Numbered from the stretch's first letter, positions 44,928-57,470 are shown. The stretch: 64,000 nt of DNA from Persicaria tinctoria (GCA_037127255.1 JBANSL010000013.1:5520188-5584187); one strand, 5' to 3'. A program made the numbers and translations. Notes: generated by a model not told the origin, from the sequence alone.

Positions 44928-45874
44928 TTCTTTTATTTAAAATTGAATGATTCATATTTAACCAACTTCAGATAGAGTTATTTTACCAATTTCATGTGAT
45001 CTAAAGTGATCGTACGAGAGGTCCTCTCTTGGGATAGAGTTTACACCATGCAACCCTGTAATCTTGTTAATGTAAAGCTGAGGTGGGTTAAAGACAAAGC
45101 CTTGGATTGAAATCTTCTCCCTCTTTTTTCAATTGAATATGAGTTCTGTTGCGAGATTTATGTTTCCATCTTGGAAATCTCCTCCAATAGTGTTTTTGAG
45201 GTTTACAATTTTTTTGTCCATTATACGCAAATTTTATTGTAGTCAAATTCTCTAAAGATAGTTGATATGTGATTGTATTTCTTTTTTTTTTTAATTAATA
45301 ATTTAAAATTTCAGACAATTTGTTATGACCCGAAGGTTGGATAGTAAAAATTTAGAGCTTTTTATGGAGATTGAGAAAGAGAGATAGAGGGTGGAAGTGA
45401 TCGACCGAGAAGAAGAAAGAGAAGAGGAGAGGAAGAAGATAGATTCTGTGTATTCATCGATAATCCCAATCAGTATACCGAGAGACTCTTTTTTTGGTAG
45501 ACCACAACGAGAGCAAAGGCTCTCGATCAAGACAACAACAAAATACAGTACCCAAACGAGCTACATGGTAACGAGGCAGGGCTCCCTGGCTAATGTCATC
45601 CTCGATATTACTCAACACCCTCGCAGGGGGTTCACGAAGTTCATAAAAACCCACCGAGAGACTCTTATACGCCTTATATGGACTTAATTCGTATACAATG
45701 GAAAGAAACTTGATAAGAGAACTTATCCCAATGCCTTGCCACCGAGGAACATAACAACAAAAACCCAAATACAAGGAAATGACATTTGAGGCAATGTGGA
45801 TCAACGACACTCCCTCACCCTCACCTAGACGAGATGTCTTCGGAGAATACAAACACAACCACGGTCACATTTGT

Positions 45875-46542
45875 TTCAATTTGACTGGTGTATATTTATT
45901 AATGTAATTTATTACTTACTAGTACTTCTTCCAGTTGGAAATATTTGATATTTGTTTTTTGTGCACGTAGTTTTAGGAGCTAAAAACAATATAAAATCTT
46001 GTTTATTTTGATTAATTTTTTTCATAGTTTAATACCCATCCGTCCAAAAATACATGGGTTTTTACTATTCATACACGTTAACTTTTTTTTTTTACTAATT
46101 ACAAACTTATTTTACCTCCTTAAAAAAGCGTGCGTGAATAGTAAAGCCCATGTATTTTTGAACGTAGGTAATAGTATTTATTAGTAATAACTATTAAACT
46201 CTGGAAAAAAAATAATTAAAAAATCAATATTTTATATAGTTTTTAGCTCCTTAAGATACGGGTAGAAAGTCAGAAGGCTTAACAACACTGAATGGGGAGA
46301 TTAGTGAATATGAGAAAGTAGAAAGTGATTAAAAATCATATAATAATTTCAAGCCCAAATTGTTAATCCTTATCTATCTACTCTACTATTTAATTTAATG
46401 CCTAACCCAAGAGTTTATTAACCTCCAAATCCAACTAGTCATATCCCCGCGCCATGGCGCGTTTACATTAAAAAAAATGGGGATACGAAAAGCAAAATAA
46501 TATATTAGTAGATACATTGTATTATAGTGTGTATTAGAAGTG

Positions 46543-46580
<38 letters not shown>

Positions 46581-47434
46581 TATTATAAGAATAAGAACGT
46601 GTTCGCTATATACACCCCAAATCATGCACTGATTAAAAGGGGTTAATTAATTTTTTTTAAACGCTCATGCACTGATTAAAAGGGGTTAATTATTTTTTTA
46701 AACGCTAATTAGTCAGAAGGCTTAACAACACTCGAATAAGAATAATACTCCCTCTGTCTCATATTAAGTGTCGTTGTATTTTAGTACACGTTTTTTAAGA
46801 AGCGAAAAACTCTATAAAATATTATTATTTTAATTAATATTTTTATATAATGTTATACTTATTACTACTAAGTATCAAATTATATAAAAAAATTTAATTA
46901 ATAAATAATATTTTATAGAGTTTTTCGCTCCTTAAAAAGCGTGCTGAAAAGTAAAAAGATAAAATAAAATATTTAATAAATGTTTACATCGGAAATAAAT
47001 TTGACATAATTTCTAGATAAACCAAGAACTAAGAAGCCTCTATTATGCTGGAAAAGAAGCATAAAGATTCAGATAGACCATTGTGCTGGGAAAGAAGCAT
47101 AAAGTTTCAGATAGACCATTATGACATTCAACGTCCATAGCATTTTTGCCTTGGCACACAAAAACACATTAAAAAAAAGAAAAAGTTGCGGTCATTCAAT
47201 TAAGGCTACATTCAATTAGTTAAAAATAAGAAATTGAAATCAAATTAAAGAAAAAAATAGGGAAATTGAAATCAAATTAAAGAAAGAATTAGGGAGCTAA
47301 TTTACATAATAAAGAATTCAGTAAACACCAACTCCACCAAGTTTCTGACCCTAATAATGGTAATCAACCCCAAAAGATACAGTCTACAACAGCAGAGGGG
47401 AACATTTGATAACGGTGATTGGTGAAGCGAACTT
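45875..47434. other. TE-rich spacer: mariner-like MITEs, Helitron end, (AAT)n
   Basis: At about 46028-46170 a Stowaway-like hairpin has ends ACCCATCCGTCCAAAAATAC and, reversed, ACCTACGTTCAAAAATAC. From about 46746 to 46990 a second one starts ACTCCCTCTGTCTCATATTA. At 46293-46433 lies the duplication anchor that equals 24404-24498 plus 26447-26510. A Helitron 3' end in minus orientation begins at about 46435 (ACTAGTCATATCCCCGCGCC). A 44 bp tandem repeat (GCACTGATTAAAAGGGGTTA) lies at 46625-46710. No gene is seen. Confidence 0.55.
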
Positions 47435-47747
47435 TCAACCAACTCGATTGCTTATAGCTTGATAACGTGACTTAAGTTGTGTGTTCCATTTGTCTACAGC
47501 AGCATATTTCTTCATTCCCTTGAACCTGCAACATCAAAAATACACTATTAAAAGTTTGGTAGAAAAACATTATCATGATGGAAATGAAGGTAAAACCATG
47601 TAAGGAAATTCGGACAAGTATAACAATTTCTGACATGTCACTGCGTTCTAATAGTCTGTTCACTTGATCTATGTGCCCTTGGACTCGGTTGTCCAATATA
47701 AGTGAAATCAGAAGCTGTTCAACGTCTTCTTCTGGCACACTCAGCTC
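47435..47747 (-). pseudogene. COP9 signalosome subunit 2 (CSN2) 3' end, orphan exons
   Basis: CSN2 is a PCI-domain subunit of the COP9 signalosome, which removes NEDD8/RUB from cullins. Exon 47635-47747 reads ELSVPEEDVEQLLISLILDN, then RVQGHIDQVNRLLERSDM. Exon 47435-47525 reads FKGMKKYAAVDKWNTQLKSR and YQAISNRVG before TGA. These are the winged-helix end and C-terminal helix of CSN2. The intron has GT-AG ends and its phase is kept. Upstream on the minus strand only about 110 bp separate it from duplication block B, and the rest of the gene, more than 350 residues, is absent. It is a truncated piece, probably stranded by the duplication breakpoint, although an acceptor-like TGTGTAG remains. 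Confidence 0.9.
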
Positions 47748-47860
47748 CTACACAAGTGACGCAACATCGTAGTTAAGGATTGGAAACAACTATGAACTAT
47801 AGGGAGTTTTTTTAGCCTTTTAGCTATGTGAATTTCACTCCGTATATACAAAGAGAAGTA

Positions 47861-50053
47861 CATCCGAGATACAAGGAGGCAATTCGAGGTACGACTCAAA
47901 TCAGGGATTTGGAGGCGAATAGATTTCTCGAATCAGTAGATTGGAGGCAATTCGAGATCCACATCTGTCTTCCCTCTCTGTTCGTCTCATAGGTATGTTC
48001 ATCTCTCCCTCCATCCCTGACTGACTCGGATTTGATTCCTGACTGACTCGAATTTGGTTTCTGAGCGTGAAATGGGGCTTTATTATTGGAACGCACAAGT
48101 TATTACCTGCTTGACTTTTCTTTCCCGATTTTATTGAACTGAAACTGATCAAGTGGAAATGTTGTTGACAAGCATATCTGCTTGTTTAGATTTTCTTTGC
48201 TCTTGCTCCGCTCTCTTTGCTTGTCTATGGTAAACTGGTAATCAAGAATGTAATGGAATGAAACCAGGTGACAAGGGAACAGTGAATGAACAAGAATTTA
48301 GAAGCTACTCATACATAGAATAGAACTCCATTTCATACTTTACAACAAACCATCAACCCTAACAAATAAATGAAATAGCTAACTACTTGAGCACATTGCA
48401 GCTTGCACTCTGTATTCATTACAGATTCAGATCAGGGGCTGTAGAAACAAGGACCACACTTGCATTTCCACCCTTCTGGTAAGTAGTTTGCATACTGGAG
48501 GCTGAAATGGCCATTGATGGTGGGGACTTGAATTGCTACACATGGGCAGCATCCATAGCACTTGCTCTCACAGTTTGGAGGTGTTGAACCTATCTTGTTC
48601 ATCTCCTGGTAAGCTACTACTTCCTTTGGTACACTTTCAGTCTCTGATCAATGATAAGAAAAATGAAACATGTGAGCAAAGATAAGTAACTTGTGTGTTC
48701 ATGTAGTATGTGGGGATGAGACTAACCTGGCGGATGGGCATGATTGAGTTGGTAAAAGTCCCTACCATCTGCATCTGGTGGTAAAAGTCTACCAGTAGCA
48801 GATACCCAACTCATGATATGCAAGAAAACAAGCACTGAAGAAAGCAAAAACCTTGTTCTCATTACTCTAGACAGACAAATGATTAAGGTTATTATGAGTG
48901 GATGGGGTTATGATCATAACCTCAAAGGTTTTCAACAAGTCTACTAAGGTTATTAGGTAGGTTTTTGGCTTGCTGTATTTGAATTTTAGTGTTGGCTAGG
49001 TTTCTGAAGGTTTTCAACAAGTCTATTGAGGTGTAGGTTTTGAATGAGATAAATATGACTTTTGTTATATATACTGATGAGTTTATATGCTACATCTAAT
49101 GGAAGTGATTTTGTTATCCGTAGGTTACTCGAGATTCACTGTATAATCTTCTAAGGATAGGAGAGGTTGAAACTGACAAGGATGACAGGCCATTTGATTT
49201 AACCCACCTCCTAAGATAGTATCTACCGAGGTTGTTATGTTTCCTTGTCATTATCCTGGTCATGGCTGCTTAATCTGAGTATTGATGCAAGTCATGTGCC
49301 TTGAAATTTTTTGGAAATTTATTATTGTTAAGTGAAAGCATTCATATCCACAAGCTATGTTATATGATAAAAAAACTTGCTGTGCACTGTAATGCAGAGA
49401 GAACAAGGATTTGATTGGAACAGCAAGATATGCGAGCATGAACAAACATCTCGGTATATGTATTTTTTTCCCTTTCAAATCTGCTTATACATACTTCGAA
49501 ATCTGAAGCCTGTTCTGCCAGTTTAGCTTGCAGTTAATCAGTATATATTAAAATTCTTATGTTGATACTTGCGTTTTGCTTATGTTGCAGAGCAAAGTCA
49601 CAGGGATGACTTAGAATCACAGGCCTTTCCGAGCACTGATTGCTCGGTATGTCTTGGCGAGTTTGAGGAGGGTGAGGCTCTTAGGCTTTTGCCCAAGTGC
49701 AGCCATGCCTTCCATGTTGCTTGCATTGATAAGTGGCTCAAGTCGCACTCGAGTTGCCCTCTTTGTCGATCAAACAACGTGTCTATGTTCACTCTCGAGA
49801 CAATTCAATCCGGTAGGCCAATCGATCATGGTCTCTTGATGCCTCAACATGAGAGGATTGATCTAGAAGGAGGTGAAGGTGATGGCTAGGAAGAAGTACT
49901 GCAAGTGTTGCCAGCTAATCTCAATCTTTTCCTGGTTTCCTTTGTCTTTTGGTTTGATACTGATTTGCATTTAGAGAAAAGAGTTTGTTTTTGAGTTTTT
50001 TCTATGTTCATTTTTGGTGTTTGATGGTTACTTTTGGAGTGCCAAAACCAAAG
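47861..50053. repeat. Segmental duplication block B (EPFL gene plus RING fragment)
   Basis: Same content and order as block A (31442-33638) with very high identity. Differences include about 40 bp of extra sequence near 48650-48715, a missing stretch near 49065, and an extra insert near 49390-49435. Beyond 50053 it goes on matching the intact RING gene's 3' flank (29249-29500) to about 50312. Confidence 0.93.
48432..48862 (-). CDS. EPFL secreted cysteine-rich peptide, copy B
   Basis: Exons 48727-48862 and 48432-48643 encode a 115-residue precursor like copy A, with the same signal peptide, GSTPPNC...CCPC core and KCKCGPC end. The only residue change I can see in the mature region is Lys to Asn just before IGSTPP. 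All eight cysteines and both splice sites are intact and the stop codon is in the same place. Both copies therefore appear able to make the same ligand. The intron differs by small indels. Upstream sequence is also duplicated, so expression may be shared or may have diverged. Confidence 0.88.
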
Positions 50054-50312
50054 ATATATTGACATAGTTAGCTGCAGCAGTGGCTATACACTTGCTAATG
50101 GCTATAGTACCGCCATGTTGAGTGTACGATTGTCGTTCACAAGGCATATGATAGAGTGGAATTCGATTATTCTTGTATGAATGTGAGGACAAATTTTTTC
50201 TTTTCTGGCTTTTCTTTGGCTTATGGTTTGATATTGAATTGCAAGTTGAGAAAAAAAGGTAGTTTTTGATGGGTTCTTTAGGAGTGGCAAAACGAAGATG
50301 TATTCTAGGTTA
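49622..50312 (+). pseudogene. RING-H2 gene fragment, block B
   Basis: Identical in design to the block A fragment: it starts at residue 140 of the parent, keeps the RING ligands, has the same TAG stop (49887-49889) and the same 330 bp internal loss. The shared stop and deletion show that the damage came before the duplication. Unlike block A it continues with the parent's 3' flank, including CAGTTAGCTGCAGC-like sequence, to about 50312. Confidence 0.88.
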
Positions 50313-51436
50313 ATAGCAAATTACCAAGAATTTACGTCAATGATGTGTTGAGAAAAGCCCGAAGGCAGATCCCGTCCCTGTCAGGGTCTCCTTTCTACAT
50401 CTTTATATTTACTTATATCTAATATAAAGGCATTGTACTTTGTTCTAATAACCGATGTGGGATTTCCAAACAGGGGGCTTAAGGCTATCTGATTATTGAT
50501 GATGATTCGGGTAGCGATTTTGGGCAATTCGTGGAATATTCTCCTATAATCCCTCTCGATTGGCTTGATTTATCTGCTTAATTGACTAGAGTATGTCTCA
50601 TAGAAAGCCAACGGTCATTGGATCTTTGCGTAAGGGTTTTTGTTCGAATAAGGTGCGATGGTCGAACTGGGCGTTTGCTGCGGGTAGAGAATGAAGACCT
50701 CATGGGCAAGGGAGGAGAAGACGAACCCTTTTCTTGCGCTTCAGATTCTTGATGCCAAGGAGGCTGAACCTTCTCTTGCGGTTCCCGCGGTTTTCATCCA
50801 CTGTCGAGGAACAATTGTGAGGTAGAACTGACCCCAATTGGTAATGGGTTCGGAGTCGTATATAATTTGAGGAAAAGAAACAAGAACCAATGGGGGTCGA
50901 CTAAATTGATCCTAGAGTCCGATGAAGAGGATCCCAGTGATAACGAAGGTCTGGGGCCTCGACGAGTAGTTCCCTTGACATACCATGCAAAGGGCGGAGG
51001 GAGAACAAGGGTACAAGGACTTGGTATTGTTTATTGGGCAACATCATCTTGTTGACGCTTCATCAAGGAACAGGATGGGTCTACAATACTGAACAACACT
51101 GATGATGTCGCAAAATAATCGCTTATAATTTCGATTGAAACTCGAGAACATCAACCAAGATGGTACGTCATGTAAGGAGCAAAAGATAACTGGAATTGCA
51201 TCCATTGTCACCAAAAATCAATCCTTTACATTGATTTCTTCTCCCCTGTGAACAAATGATAGCCAAAACTTTCTTTCTTACAATTTCACACAACACATAT
51301 AGTCAAAAAATGGATGTACGAACACGATGATTCGAACCCAAGATGAATAATGCAAAACCCTGTGGTCTAGTAGATCAAAACAATCAAAAGAAATCAAACA
51401 AAGGGCAAAATGGTTGCTTTCTTTTCTACAATCACA
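50313..51436. other. Spacer with gene-like remnants, unidentified
   Basis: Between 50.48 and 51.06 kb the plus strand looks like degraded coding DNA, with short open stretches such as ESDEEDPSDNEGLGPRRVVP interrupted by stops. It also shares CCCGTCCCTGTCAGG and ACCGATGTGGGAT with 31.1-31.25 kb. I cannot name a source. The remainder to the GH28 stop codon is probably its 3' UTR. Confidence 0.4.
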
Positions 51437-53960
51437 TCACTGCACTTTGATATCCTTATTGATGGTCAGTATGGAGAATGTAGATGAAGCTGTGGATGGT
51501 CTCATGAGCTCGGGACATGGCTCTGGCGACACGTACTTGGAGGAACCGAACACATCCGTGCATACCCACGAGCTGGTGAGGCTGAATGAGACGTTTGATA
51601 GGGAGATGGAGGTGAACGGGGACTCGGATATTCCAGTGAAGTTCCCACTTATGGTGATGTTTCTACCTACAATGTTGTCAAAACTGATGTCTTTCACAAC
51701 AGGAAGGGCGTCTGGATCGAACCTGTTGTCTGGATGGGACCCGAACTCGCCTGTTGCCTTGATAGCGACGTAAACGTTATCCATCTGGACCTCTGAAATG
51801 ATCAGACGCTCTATATAACCTCCTCTTCCTCTGGATGTCCTTAGTTCAATTCCGTTGTAGGAGTCTCTTAAGTGAACGTCCTTAACGAGCACATCCGATA
51901 TCCCACCTGACATCTCGCTTCCAAACGCTAGGCCAGCTCCTGAGTAAGATCGGAGACGGGTTGACCTGATCTGAAGATTGGTTGTTGGTTTACCATAGGC
52001 AATCCCGTATTCATCCCAACCGCTCTTGACAACAACAGCATCGTAGCCCACACTAATGTTGCTATAGCCGATGCAAACATGTTCAGATGAATCTGCAGGA
52101 AATGAAAGGGCAAGTTAGACGAAATTAGTTGCATCCGAAGATTTGATAAATTTCCTTCTGCATTTCAGATTTACGAACCTGGAACAATGCCATTGGTTTG
52201 AGGAGATTCCGATGGAGCATGGACCGTTACGTTTTCAATTAGAACATGACTGCAACACAACCAGTACCGATATCAAAATCGTAAGGTACAAGACTACAAG
52301 TTCAACTTTACTACAGCTTGAAAAAGGTTAAAAAAGTGATGAACTCACTTGCAATATACTGTATGTATGCTCCAAGCTGGGGGATTCAATAACGTTACAT
52401 TTGAAATTATAACGTCAGTCGAGTTTATAAGTTCCAGGAGATGAGGTCGACTGTAATTCAACGAATGAGTCGAATATGACCCCCACCAAACATATCCTTG
52501 ACCGTCAATAGTCCCATTCCTACCTGGATGAAAGAAATGAAAAACCATAATTGAGACACCGTATGAAGGTTTCTTCTAGTGACGAGTATTGATGATGTGA
52601 AACAAGATCATACCGGTTATAACAACATCATGCAAACCATTTCCGGATATTAAGCTGCTGTATCTTTGTCCCGGTAGCTCAAGCCCCCGTCCATAAGAGG
52701 GGAGAGGCTCAACTACCTCCCAGTGACTGTAATCCTGAACAAATTAACATAACTGAATCAGCTTAAACTGTCTTCATGACTTGATCAGTCAAAAATAAAA
52801 AAACAAATAAAGAACCTGCTAGAGCTTTATCAAGCAAGTACTAGATTAAGACAACTAAATGAATTAACAAGCAAGATAATAACAACTCAAATTAGTGTTG
52901 AAACTCACTTTCTTGACAATTTGGCCACAATTAAACATATTGGTCATGTGAGTATATAAAAGTAACTAAAATTAATATTTGAAATATCATAATAAGTAAG
53001 CAAAATATGGGGGAAATTGGGAGTAAGAATCCGTAACCGTGTGGATACATCTCAAAACTCACTGCAGAAGCTTTGACATTTTGGAAGGGTGTAAAGAAAG
53101 CAAAAAGTCTAGGAAGTTTCGTCCAACCATTGATTCTATTTTTATTACATTAGAGGTCTTGATATATGCAGACTATAGAAGTAGTAAAACAAAGAAATTA
53201 GCAAATGCCAAATTACCAGGAAGACAACTTAACACATTGACTTCTAATAGTTCTAAACCAAATAAATCCGCGAGCGTCAATTCATAGTTTGAACTAAATG
53301 CTATTTCAGTATTTATGCTGAAATAGACCTCTGTGAGGTAGTTGCATAGAAATCCTATCCATCCAGAGAAAGATATACTCATACTCATACTACTGCAGGT
53401 AAAAGCAATTCAATTTATGAAGTGAATATGTTTTTGAATCTTTCATATTCAAATTAACCAACTAACCCAATAGGATCTCATGGAACCTACGGCGCAAAAA
53501 AAGTGTATTGGTATATACTTGAAACTTGAAGAAGACTTCAGATAAATACCACCCAATTTTAACCAGTCCCAGTTTCATTTCATCCAAGTGAGCAGAATTA
53601 CTTTTAGGAAAGGTACGAAGTTACATAGTAATAAGAAATAACCTGAGAACCAAGGATGACGGCATCTCTTTCCAGAAATATGGTGAGGTGGCTTGTGAGG
53701 TTGAAGGAACCGGTAAGCCACCTACCCGGTGGAACGTAGAGCTATGCACCTCCCTTATCAACAAAGGTTTTGAGATAGAAGATAGCGTTCTGGAATGCAA
53801 CTGTATTCAACGTTTTTCCATCGCCAACAGCACCAAATTCAATAATTGATACACTGTGATGCCTTTCGTTGAGGGATTTCTTGAAACCGCATTGATGAGT
53901 AGCATCCTCTTGACTACCTTCGCAGCTAACCCCCAGTGTCAACACCAAAAGCAATACCGC
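51437..53960 (-). pseudogene. GH28 polygalacturonase-like gene with one in-frame stop
   Basis: Exons 53643-53960, 52614-52734, 52349-52523, 52179-52249 and 51437-52092 fit with GT-AG introns and consistent phase, giving about 446 residues plus an undetermined N-terminus. Exon 1 begins with a signal-peptide-like AVLLLVLTLGVSCEGSQ, then FGAVGDGKT. GH28 marks follow: GNGTIDGQG-like RNGTIDGQGYVWW, YCNHVLIENVTV, SGWDEYGIAYGKPTTN, GSEMSGG and GRGGYIERL. Such enzymes cut pectin in the wall. Two catalytic Asp sites differ: QTNG instead of NTDG, and GYD instead of GDD. I recall a plant GH28 subgroup with similar changes, so this may be ancestral. The codon expected to be Gln in GGAQLYVPPG is TAG (53742-53744). 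That one C-to-T change would truncate the protein. Everything else is open, so it is a very young pseudogene, a null allele or a sequence error. Confidence 0.88.
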
Positions 53961-55528
53961 CTGAAAGGATTTAAGAGAATGTGAGAACGATAGAAGCAAC
54001 GAACCTGGAGAACACTTAAACCAATGTTTGAAACATAACATAATGCATGAATTTGATAACAAGTAAAAAGTTTGCAGTAAAAAGTTTGCAATGTCCAAAT
54101 GGCAGAGAAAAGTAATCTAGAACTCCAATAATATCACAAATCGAACCTGAAGCCTTCAAAACAGAAAAGAGTAATAGTCCTAAGAGATGAAAACCAAATG
54201 TGATTATTCGGTTGAAAAAGTTTGGACTGATCAAATATTCATCAAACCAGAATCCCGAAAATTTTCAATTATCAAAGCCAAATATGTACAGACATTCGCT
54301 GAAATTTCATTTCTTCAAAAGAACAAAACACAAACAAGCCAAACTTCGAACACATTCTCAAAGTACTTATGCATCACTCACTGATGATCAAACATGAAAC
54401 GAAAGATGGAACAAGTGAAACAGAAGACATAGTGTAAGCATAAACCTAAAAATATATGGGGTATCTGATATGTATGAAAATACAACATGGAACACAAACA
54501 ACAAGCAATCCTACACAGAACTACTGCAATTATTGCTGATAAAGAAGCTTATTTGTGATGGTAAGGAGCTCATAAGCAATCTGAAACAAACCCTAAGAGT
54601 CTTTGAAAAGTTGTTGATCAATGCAGGCAAACAATACAGTTTCAAGTCCAGTATGTATGAATTCAATCTCATTCAACTACAAGTTCTCAAATACAACACC
54701 ACACCATAACCAGTGCAATTATTTCCAATCTAAAGGAAGTGGCAAGAAAATGAATGGAAATCACCCTAGTTCAAACCAAATGCATCAACCCTATATTCAG
54801 CACAAACCCACAAAAGATCACACTACACTGGATCAAAATTTCCAAAATCCACACCCAAAATTGAGTAAACTGTGGTAAGAACAAACTAAATTCAGTCCAG
54901 CAGAAAGTGAAACAGCCCCAATCATAAAACTTGTGAAGTTGAATCAAACATTTACTGCAAACAAAAAAAACCAAGAACAGGAGAAACAACATACAAAGCA
55001 GCCCATGACACTTCCCATCTTCCAGAACCCTAAGAGACAGCTCCCAGACGCAAACATTGAACAGAAGACAGACAGTCTGAGACAAAGAGAAAAGGTGAAA
55101 AGGGCACAATTTATACACACTATATATACATCCAATTATTTCTGAAAGAAAAAAAAAAGGGCTTGGAAACAAGAAAGCAACAAAAATGGTAAGACAAAGC
55201 AACAGACAGCAAATCATGTACGAAATTGAAGAAAATAAAATTAACCCACTGGAAATTTGGATCCAAAATCACAACTTACCAAATAAACCCACATTTAGGG
55301 GGATAAATCAGTACCAAAAAATCACTGATTAAGACTGCCCAGCAAAGCAAATTCGCCCAGAGCGGCTGATCTTGTTACACTCGAAATTGGGAGATAAATT
55401 TGGGGACAGAGAAAGACAGAAGGGTTTGGAGTGTGGGTAGACAAAAGATGCAAAGGAAATGATTGTGGTTTGTGGCAATTAGTGGAAATTAGCATTAATG
55501 GGTTTGTTTGCAAGTGAGTAAATGGCAT
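53961..55528. other. GH28 upstream region, start codon not resolved
   Basis: A CTTTCAG acceptor just before 53960 implies an upstream exon with the leader and perhaps the first codons. I could not identify its donor with confidence; the C-rich minus-strand stretch at 55.32-55.53 kb is a candidate leader. No other gene is supported here. Confidence 0.4.
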
Positions 55529-55842
55529 TAATGGGGTTTTGAGACACTCTGGGGCCTGTGTTCATATTCATAATAAGCGTTTATTGTGGAGATGGGAGAT
55601 CGTCTGTGTGCGTCTTCAGGGTTATTATGTAGACTAGGTATGTTAGGAGTGGGGCCTGTTAATGAGCTGTGTATCGGGCAATGCTTGGCTGGATTCGCCA
55701 CCCAAGCCAGATCTGTGATTGGGGATGTAACTCGTCCCGGTTCTGTGTTCTTCACACATCAATTTAAACCCAACACTTTTATTTTATTATTATTATTATT
55801 ATTTATTTTCTGATAGTAAAAGAAACAAAAATGAGTAATTTA

Positions 55843-55945
55843 AGGTTGGTGTTGTTGTGCAATGGTGGTCGCTCATCGGAAATGACTTGTGGCTATGTGG
55901 GTAGTACTCATAGGTCTTCGGTTCGAACCCCGAAATGACTGTTCT
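55843..55945 (+). mobile_element. tRNA-derived SINE head
   Basis: An A-box-like TGCAATGGTGGT (about 55858) and a B box GGTTCGAACCC (about 55920) lie about 60 bp apart, the layout of an internal RNA polymerase III promoter. There is no cloverleaf with matching acceptor stems, so it is not a working tRNA gene. The body and tail are not clearly bounded. Confidence 0.55.
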
Positions 55946-57470
55946 TTATTTACCTATTCAAGTGCAATGTGAGATCATAAGAAAACCGAAAACGAGTCAA
56001 TAAATCCACATCGTTGATGCTAGGTGAGCATACACCCCTCCTTTCATCTGACGAGTTGCTTATACTTGTTCTACTCGTTGATTGTTTCGTTTTGATATAT
56101 TATAAGCCCCAATCCAAATTATCCGATACCCGAGCAAAAAGTTAACGTTTAAAAAGTAAACTCAGATTAATCATTTAAAATGTTTTTTATAAACCAAAAT
56201 GCTTTTATATTTTACTTAACATGAAATTTTAATATTATATTTCAGCTTAAGAGCTTCAAAATAAGAGGTTATATTACTAAATTCAACCATTAGAGAAGAA
56301 ATTATGTAAGTTTAATTAATTTATTTTTTACATCTTGTTACGTGCTATTGTATACTAAGAGAACAAAAAATTACATATTGAATCGTTTTATTCGTTTAAA
56401 GAGAAAAAATATACAATAATTAATGACACAATTTTGAACTAAAACATTACCGTTTTGATTTAAAATGTGATTGTATTATTAGAGTTGGGCCTATTTTGTA
56501 ATCGGATATTCGGGCCCGGCCCAATGGTTCTGAGTGCTGGGTTTGTATTATATAACCCGAGAACTCATTTGTTGTATTTTCTAACTGAACAACAAGTAAC
56601 AAACTCTGTTCTTCCGTCTTCTACCTTCTTCCTCCTCTAACTGAAAATCTATTTCCAAGAAATCAAAACAAACTCCAAACCCAACATGTATTGAACTAAA
56701 AAAAAATGTTGTTTTGAGCTAAAAGTGTAAACTAAAATATCATCATTTTGATATGGAAGAGGCACTTAACAATTTATACAAAATCCCCCCCCCCCCTATT
56801 AGTTTCTGACTCAGTCACTGTGGGAGTACTAAACACAATCCAACGATTGCAAAAGATATCATATCTGATATCATTATTTCGACCTCCTAACTTCCTAAGG
56901 ACATGTCCAAACACCTTTCAAAGCGCTGATGACCGTCAAATAGTCTCCTTCAACCAACAACTTTGCTGCCCCAAGCTCCTTAATTGCGATGGTATCGAGT
57001 TGAAGCCCTAGAATCTCTGTTTGGATAGGAGTGTTGGCGTTGTTCAGTTCTGCACCACAAGACATCGATCTCTAACATTCCATCTTGCCGATGCTAAGCT
57101 AGAAGGAGGGCAGGATCCATCGAAGTTCAACTTTAGCCAGCCATTCGATGGTTTCTTCTATCTAAGGTTTTTTTACCTTTTTGTTGGGATGTGCCTACTC
57201 TTTCGTCTTAAAAAACGTTCTTATTTCTAATTGTCCACGAAATATCACTATTTTTTTCTCATTTGTAACTTGTAAGTGTTCCAAGAAGCTCAATTATAAT
57301 TTGTTTTATATCTTTGTTTGAAACGTCAATGCTTCTAATAATATTCTCAATGTCACCACTTATACTTCTTAGGACAAGCAAATGCTAATATGTCAAAATA
57401 AATGCCTCTTTAGCCTAGTTCAGCAATGCAAAGAGACGAATATTCATTTACCATATCTTTAGGGAAGCGA
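55946..57470. other. AT-rich spacer, no gene seen
   Basis: Includes a C10 run near 56785 and short frames without features. The stretch 56.75-57.25 kb has weak codon-like composition but no recognisable domain. Confidence 0.4.

Larger units (their letters stand above)
43253..45874. repeat. Segmental duplication, right copy (PMEI 3' end and downstream)
   Basis: Matches 15441-17203 along its whole length apart from two insertions (MITE 43960-44287, Helitron 44440-44927) and small indels. It ends at CACATTTGT, after which the two copies diverge. No independent gene is seen in it. Confidence 0.92.

Noticed and set aside
55843..55945. tRNA gene
   Set aside because: Promoter boxes are present, but no acceptor stem or anticodon arm can be folded with confidence; a SINE is more likely.
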